DNA of 18,252 nt from DASPXY01 sp038227745. Its GTDB lineage: Bacteria > Planctomycetota > Planctomycetia > Gemmatales > Gemmataceae. Below the pieces are notes generated by a model, which was not told where the DNA came from, searched no databases, and worked only from the letters and a program-made list of their open reading frames with translations. Position 1 is the first letter of the stretch; the number at the start of each line of letters is the position of its first letter. Below are positions 14,880 through 18,252 of this stretch, in pieces. The DNA is taken from the NCBI GenBank assembly GCA_038227745.1, contig JBBRPS010000092.1, forward strand, positions 1 to 18,252, read 5' to 3'. The translations under genes were made by a program, and so were the position numbers.

Positions 14880-14917
14880 CGCGGCGAGCCGGAGACCTTC
14901 GTCCCCGGCTCGCCGCG
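14880..14917. terminator. 13-bp hairpin after the 67-residue gene
   Basis: Arms 14880-14892 (CGCGGCGAGCCGG) and 14905-14917 are perfectly complementary with a 12-base loop. It is 29 bases past the stop of the minus-strand gene 14946-15149 and may terminate it. No T run follows on the minus strand. The rest of 14690-14945 holds nothing else I recognise. Confidence 0.5.
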
Positions 14918-14945
14918 CTCTGCTGTCCTGACGCTTCGTTCACTC

Positions 14946-15149
14946 CTATACGGAATGACCGATGTCGCCGGGGTCGGGATTGTTGGCCACGGGGTCGGCC
15001 TGGCCGGCCTTCGCGGTCGGTTTGGGATCGGCGGGGTAACCGCGCGCCTCCGGACCGAGGGGGTCGAGGGGCGTCGGCAGTTGGCCCTCGGGCCGGGTCA
15101 CCAGGCGGTCCTTCTCCGTCACCTGTCTCGCGCCGTCTTGTTCTGCCAT
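14946..15149 (-). CDS. Small low-complexity hydrophilic protein (67 aa)
   Basis: The ATG at 15149 is preceded by AGAGGAGAACACCTC, a good ribosome-binding site. The product is charged and Pro/Gly/Asp-rich (EKDRLVTRPEGQLPTPLDPL, ARGYPADPKPTAKAGQADP), with no signal peptide, membrane segment or cysteine, and is probably disordered. I recognise no family. A small hairpin (TGCCGC / GCGGCA, 15176-15189) lies in its leader. It is divergent from 15368-16663. It is short, so some doubt remains. Confidence 0.55.
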   Translation of the reverse strand: MAEQDGARQVTEKDRLVTRPEGQLPTPLDPLGPEARGYPADPKPTAKAGQADPVANNPDPGDIGHSV

Positions 15150-15264
15150 GAGGTGTTCTCCTCTGTAAGGGTTGTTGCCGCAAGCGGCAGCATGAGCAGG
15201 GGATTGATCGAGCAGAACCCATGCCGAACACGCATTCGCTCTCGGGGCTCAGGGAAAACATCTC

Positions 15265-15294
15265 TCGACTCCGCCCGGCGAGATGGCGTATTCT
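15265..15294 (+). promoter_or_regulatory. Possible sigma70-type promoter for the PKD-domain protein
   Basis: TCGACT (15265-15270) and TATTCT (15289-15294) are 18 bases apart, about 75 bases before the start codon. Four of six -35 bases and four of six -10 bases agree with consensus, so the call is tentative. Confidence 0.35.
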
Positions 15295-15367
15295 GGCGCC
15301 GTTTTCCATCCGCTCGCCGGTCCGAGCGCCCGCGGATCGGTTTCTTCGACCGTCAAGGAGGACGCGC

Positions 15368-16663
15368 ATGGCCGAGGAACAGGCCGCAGTCAAGGGCGGC
15401 AACACGATTGTCGGTTGGATCAAGGCGGGTGTCACCAGCCTCGTCGGGCTGGCCTCCGGCGCCGTCCTGATGTATTGCTCTCCGCTGATCACCAGTGTCA
15501 TCAAGCCCGGCAAGCCGGTCGCGAATTTCCAGTGCGAGGTGGACGGCCTCAAGGCCATCTTCCACAACCGCGCCAGCGGCGGCAGCGACGGCTGGTGGGA
15601 CTTCGGCGACGGCTCGGCCCTCGAGCCGTTTGTCTCGGGCCAGGAGAACGTTGCGCACACCTTCACCCGCGCCGGCGTCTACAGCGTCAAGCTGAGCGTG
15701 CGCAGCCTGTTCGGCGAAGAGAACGAGCGCACCGTCAGCGTCTCGCTCGACGGCCCAACTGCCGCGGCCACCGCGCCCGTCATCGACACGTTCGAGGTCG
15801 TGCCGATCCAGGCGACCAGCTACGCCCCGGCCACCTTCCGCGTCGTCGGCAAGGTGAAGAACGCCGAGCTGTGCGTCTGGTCGCCGGGCAACGAGCAGCC
15901 GCTCGAAGTGGTGGCCGAGGTCGCCGGCACGCAGGAGCGCTATTTCACCTTCAAGCAGCCGGGCACGCACGTCATCAAGCTGGCGGCGTACGGCAACAAG
16001 ACGACGGTGGAGAAGGCGCAGTTCGTCCGCGTCGAGGCGCAGCCGGCCGGGACCGTGATGGCAGTGCTGAGCATGAAGTACGACGCCGTCCACGTCACCA
16101 CGATGGAAAAAATGAGGAACTTCGTGGTCGAGTTCCCGCCGAAGTCGAAGGACAGCTCGTACCGGTTCGACGTGGTCATTCTGTCCCCGTTACCGGGCTT
16201 CGAGGTCAGCGCCGCTCGCTTCCTGGGGCCGGTCCAGGACCCGCACCTGAAAGCCGCCCCCGTCCTGCGCGTGGCTGCCGACAAGAAGGCCCACCTCACA
16301 GGCGAGCTGGTAAAGGTGCCGAACACGGCCTCGAAGTGGGTGGCCCAGGCAGTCCTGACCCTGGAGCGGCGCTCGGGGACGATGCCGCGGCAAGGCCCCG
16401 AAACGGCAGTGGCGCTGACGGCGCCGGGGACGACCTGGCTGCCGATGCCGCCGCTCGGCGGCGGCTGGGTTTCCCGCCAACGCACGCTGACGCTCAAGCT
16501 GCTCGACGGCGATCGGACCATGTGGCAGGGCACGCAGATGCCCCAGGGCCAGGAGATCATCGTGCGCGGTCGGCGCTTCCGCGTCACCGCCACGGAAGCG
16601 GGCGACAAGCTGCGCATCGACCTGACCGAGGTTCCCGGTGGGATGAACCCCGTCGGCAACTGA
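15368..16663 (+). CDS. Membrane-anchored PKD-domain protein
   Basis: This encodes 431 residues. The start is fixed by AAGGAGGA at 15355-15362, five bases before the ATG; a longer frame from 15221 lacks such a site. A single hydrophobic segment near the N terminus (about 13-45, IVGWIKAGVTSLVGLASGAV) anchors it, with the rest presumably outside. Residues about 50-125 are a PKD (Ig-like) domain: WWDFGDGS (76-83), then NVAHTFTRAGVYSVKLSV (94-111), the standard PKD signature. The next ~100 residues look like a second beta-sandwich (SYAPATFRVVGKVKN, QPGTHVIKLAAYGNK). The C-terminal half (about 215-431) is of no family I know and includes RRFRVTATEAGDKLRIDLTE. PKD domains generally mediate adhesion or spacing between domains; the ligand is unknown. 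It is a single transcription unit ending in a strong terminator. Confidence 0.85.
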   Translation: MAEEQAAVKGGNTIVGWIKAGVTSLVGLASGAVLMYCSPLITSVIKPGKPVANFQCEVDGLKAIFHNRASGGSDGWWDFGDGSALEPFVSGQENVAHTFTRAGVYSVKLSVRSLFGEENERTVSVSLDGPTAAATAPVIDTFEVVPIQATSYAPATFRVVGKVKNAELCVWSPGNEQPLEVVAEVAGTQERYFTFKQPGTHVIKLAAYGNKTTVEKAQFVRVEAQPAGTVMAVLSMKYDAVHVTTMEKMRNFVVEFPPKSKDSSYRFDVVILSPLPGFEVSAARFLGPVQDPHLKAAPVLRVAADKKAHLTGELVKVPNTASKWVAQAVLTLERRSGTMPRQGPETAVALTAPGTTWLPMPPLGGGWVSRQRTLTLKLLDGDRTMWQGTQMPQGQEIIVRGRRFRVTATEAGDKLRIDLTEVPGGMNPVGN

Positions 16664-16678
16664 CTGCCCGCCTGGGGG

Positions 16679-16709
16679 AAAGCCCACGGGCCGCGGCCCG
16701 TGGGCTTTT
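16679..16709 (+). terminator. Rho-independent terminator (CCCACGGGCC hairpin)
   Basis: AAAGCCCACGGGCC (16679-16692) and GGCCCGTGGGCTTT (16695-16708) form a 14-bp stem with a GC tip, followed by a TTTT run. It is 16 bases after the PKD-gene stop. It is a variant of the dispersed CCCACGGG hairpin family. Confidence 0.85.
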
Positions 16710-16739
16710 CTCGCTCTGGCCGCCCTCCGCCCGCCTCCT

Positions 16740-16748
16740 TGCTATAAT
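16740..16748 (+). promoter_or_regulatory. Extended -10 promoter for the DUF971 gene
   Basis: A perfect TGcTATAAT lies here, 38 bases before the start codon. No convincing -35 hexamer is present, which is common for extended -10 promoters. It directly follows the upstream terminator and likely drives DUF971 and possibly mrp. Confidence 0.65.
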
Positions 16749-16786
16749 CACAGGGAAAGACTATCCCCGCGAGGAGGTTGTTCATC

Positions 16787-17131
16787 ATGTCCGGCCCCAC
16801 GGCCACCCCGCGCCCGCTGAAGCTCAGCAAGGAAGGCGACGACCGCCTGGCCATCGAATGGAACGACGGCCACCGGAGCGTTTACGCCTGGAAGCACCTG
16901 CGCGACCACTGCCCCTGTGCGGGCTGCCGCGAGGAGCGCCTGCAGCCGCCCGACCCGTTCCGCGTGCTCAAGCCCGCCGAGCTGGCCCCGCTCAAACCGA
17001 CCGCACTGACGCCGGTCGGCCATTACGCCTATAAGATCACCTGGAGTGACGGCCACGACACGGGCATCTTCACCCTGGAGCATCTCCGGGAGCTGTGCCA
17101 GTGCGCCGAGTGTGCCGGCAAGAAGCGGTGA
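16787..17131 (+). CDS. DUF971 domain (GBBH-like N-terminal) zinc protein
   Basis: This encodes 114 residues. The ATG at 16787 follows GAGGAGG (16771-16777). The whole protein is a DUF971 domain, the fold found at the N terminus of gamma-butyrobetaine hydroxylase and at the C terminus of plant HCF101. Signature: IEWNDGHRSVYAWKHLRDHC, then CPCAGC (Cys 42, 44, 47), YKITWSDGHDTGIFTLEHL with His 90. In the hydroxylase the CxCxxC triad and one His bind zinc, so zinc binding is likely here. A second CxCxxC (Cys 104, 106, 109) at the end of the protein is a notable extra. The mrp gene begins 68 bases downstream, after a hairpin, so joint function in Fe-S cluster handling is a reasonable inference. 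Confidence 0.9.
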   Translation: MSGPTATPRPLKLSKEGDDRLAIEWNDGHRSVYAWKHLRDHCPCAGCREERLQPPDPFRVLKPAELAPLKPTALTPVGHYAYKITWSDGHDTGIFTLEHLRELCQCAECAGKKR

Positions 17132-17136
17132 CCCTG

Positions 17137-17164
17137 AAGCCCACGGGTTGCCACCCGTGGGCTT
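17137..17164 (+). terminator. Hairpin between DUF971 and mrp, dispersed family copy 3
   Basis: AAGCCCACGGGT (17137-17148) and ACCCGTGGGCTT (17153-17164) form a 12-bp stem with a TGCC loop, followed by TCTTCT. All 28 bases match 11926-11953. It could act as a partial terminator that lowers mrp expression relative to DUF971. Confidence 0.7.
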
Positions 17165-17199
17165 TCTTCTCTGACCCCTGCAACATCCGGAGACCCCAA

Positions 17200-18018
17200 A
17201 TGCACCCCCAGGGAGGCCCGCCCCAAAAGATCGCGATGCCGGGGATCAAGTACGTCGTCGCGGTGGCCAGCGGCAAGGGCGGCGTCGGCAAGTCCACGGT
17301 CGCCGTCAACCTCGCCCTCGCCCTGCACATGCAGGGCCGCCGCGTTGGCCTGATGGACGCCGACATCTACGGCCCGAGTGTCCCCATGATGATGGGCGTG
17401 CCGGCGGTCGATCCGCAGACCACCGCCTTCCCCATCGAGCGTTACGGCCTGCAGCTCATGTCGATGGGCTTCCTGGTCAAGCCGGAGCAGGCGGTCATCT
17501 GGCGCGGCCCGATGGTGGACCGCTACATCCGCCAGTTCCTCACGGCCCTGCCCTGGGGCGAGCTGGATTACCTGGTGATCGACCTGCCGCCCGGCACCGG
17601 TGACGCGCAGCTCACGCTAACCCAGGCGGCGCCGCTGTCCGGCGCGGTGATCGTCACCACGCCGCAGGAGGTCAGCCTGATCGACGCCCGCAAGGGTTTG
17701 GAGATGTTCCGCCAGGTCCACGTGCCGGTGCTGGGCATCGTGGAGAACATGAGTTACTTCATGGGCGAAGACGGCAAGCGCTACGAGATCTTCCGCCACG
17801 GCGGCGGTCGAAAGCTGGCGAGCGACGCCCGGGTGCCGTTCCTCGGTGAGATCCCCCTCGACGCGCGCGTGGCGGAGTGTGGCGACAACGGCGAGCCGAT
17901 CGTCCGCAAATTCCCCGACTCGTCGATCAGCAAGTCGTACCTCGCCCTCGCGACGAGCGTCAGCCAGGAGCTGGCCAAGGGCGGCGCGCAGCCGGAGCTG
18001 CCGGGCCTGCAATTGTAA
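17200..18018 (+). CDS. Mrp/ApbC-family P-loop ATPase (iron-sulfur carrier type)
   Basis: This encodes 272 residues. The ATG at 17200 is supported by GGAG at 17189-17192; a longer frame from 17095 would translate the hairpin. Mrp/ApbC proteins are ParA-like ATPases that bind and deliver Fe-S clusters to apoproteins in the cytoplasm. The deviant Walker A is SGKGGVGKST (24-33), with LMDADIYGPSVP (51-62), VIWRGPMV (99-106) and DYLVIDLPPGTGD (123-135). VENMSYF (181-187) is followed by MGEDGKRYEIFRHGGGRK. Two departures: there is no N-terminal MIP18/DUF59 domain, and the CxxC that normally follows MSYF is replaced by MGEDGK. The only cysteine is Cys 227. CxxC-less copies exist in the family, so ATPase function is expected but cluster binding by this protein alone is doubtful. 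Confidence 0.9.
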   Translation: MHPQGGPPQKIAMPGIKYVVAVASGKGGVGKSTVAVNLALALHMQGRRVGLMDADIYGPSVPMMMGVPAVDPQTTAFPIERYGLQLMSMGFLVKPEQAVIWRGPMVDRYIRQFLTALPWGELDYLVIDLPPGTGDAQLTLTQAAPLSGAVIVTTPQEVSLIDARKGLEMFRQVHVPVLGIVENMSYFMGEDGKRYEIFRHGGGRKLASDARVPFLGEIPLDARVAECGDNGEPIVRKFPDSSISKSYLALATSVSQELAKGGAQPELPGLQL

Positions 18019-18023
18019 GAGCG

Positions 18024-18100
18024 CCTGATTGGACGTGGGGCAAGTTGCCAACTTGCCGGTTTTCCCGGCAAGTTGGCAACTTGCCCCACGTCCAATCAGG
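18024..18100. terminator. 36-bp perfect inverted repeat after mrp
   Basis: Arms 18024-18059 and 18065-18100 are exactly complementary over 36 bases with a 5-base TTTTC loop. Each arm also contains the internal palindrome GGCAAGTTGCCAACTTGCC, so several alternative foldings are possible. It starts five bases after the mrp stop and almost certainly limits transcription, although no T run follows. It may also be a dispersed repeat. Confidence 0.75.
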
Positions 18101-18137
18101 GCCTCCAAGGACATTGGTGCCGTCGCTGTCGATCGCA

Positions 18138-18163
18138 AGCCCACCCGTGGCCACGGGTGGGCT
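18138..18163. repeat. Perfect 26-bp palindrome, CCCACCCGTGG variant
   Basis: AGCCCACCCGTGG (18138-18150) is directly followed by its reverse complement (18151-18163). It resembles the CCCACGGGT hairpin family with the inner GGG/CCC order exchanged. The remaining bases to the window end (18164-18252) hold only a 5-bp TGGAC/GTCCA hairpin at 18212-18225 and no gene start I can support. Confidence 0.65.
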
Positions 18164-18252
18164 CGTTGCTTTCCCACTCTTCTCGGTTTCTTTATGTACA
18201 AACGTCCCAACTGGACTTGCGTCCACGGAGAGAGATTGTTCTAATACCGACC

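Noticed and set aside
15221..15367. N-terminal extension of the PKD-domain protein
   Set aside because: The extension is Arg/Pro-rich without a ribosome-binding site, whereas ATG at 15368 has AAGGAGGA and leads directly into the membrane anchor.

Overview
The window comes from a very GC-rich bacterium that is most likely a member of the Planctomycetota, and probably near Gemmata. The supporting signs are a Ser/Thr kinase fused through a transmembrane segment to a formylglycine-generating-enzyme (FGE)-type domain, an N-terminal LEPR-type export signal (LEPRLVLA) on a large extracellular protein, an MJ0042-type zinc ribbon in front of a long HEAT array, a cyclophilin domain buried in an Ig-like surface protein, and abundant near-perfect intergenic inverted repeats. 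The family assignment is inference from these hallmarks.

Layout, left to right. Positions 3-1538 hold the 3' part of a kinase/FGE fusion whose kinase catalytic core lies outside the window. It is followed by a 455-base gap with an AT-rich island, a frame-broken scrap of a four-helix-bundle (bAvd-like) gene and a good sigma70-type promoter. That promoter precedes der (1994-3478), with a small secreted Cys-motif protein (3507-3983) close behind it. A 28-bp inverted repeat separates these from a convergent gene (4126-5856, minus). This gene encodes a secreted, internally repetitive protein with about 21 seven-residue repeats, a CGQCH motif and a second array of Pro/Met-rich repeats; I recognise no family for it. 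Divergently, 6329-9916 encodes a membrane-anchored zinc-ribbon/HEAT protein whose 3' end overlaps a 73-residue minus-strand ORF (9897-10118).

The next block is minus strand: a glycoamylase-like protein (10495-11757), a composite 139-bp inverted repeat, an 889-residue LEPR / DUF4114 x2 / Ig-like / cyclophilin surface protein (12020-14689) and a 67-residue low-complexity protein (14946-15149). The right end is plus strand: a membrane-anchored PKD-domain protein (15368-16663), a strong terminator, an extended -10 promoter, a DUF971 zinc protein (16787-17131) and an Mrp/ApbC-type P-loop ATPase (17200-18018). The DUF971/Mrp pair matches two domains that are fused in plant HCF101. This Mrp copy has only one cysteine, so it lacks the family's cluster-binding CxxC.

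The window is mostly accessory and surface biology (signalling, secretion, scaffold repeats) set around two housekeeping genes, der and mrp. The most distinctive items are the heptad-repeat secreted protein, the dispersed hairpin family with 28 identical bases at two distant sites, and the 36-bp perfect inverted repeat after mrp. No rRNA, tRNA, CRISPR array, transposase or phage gene was seen.
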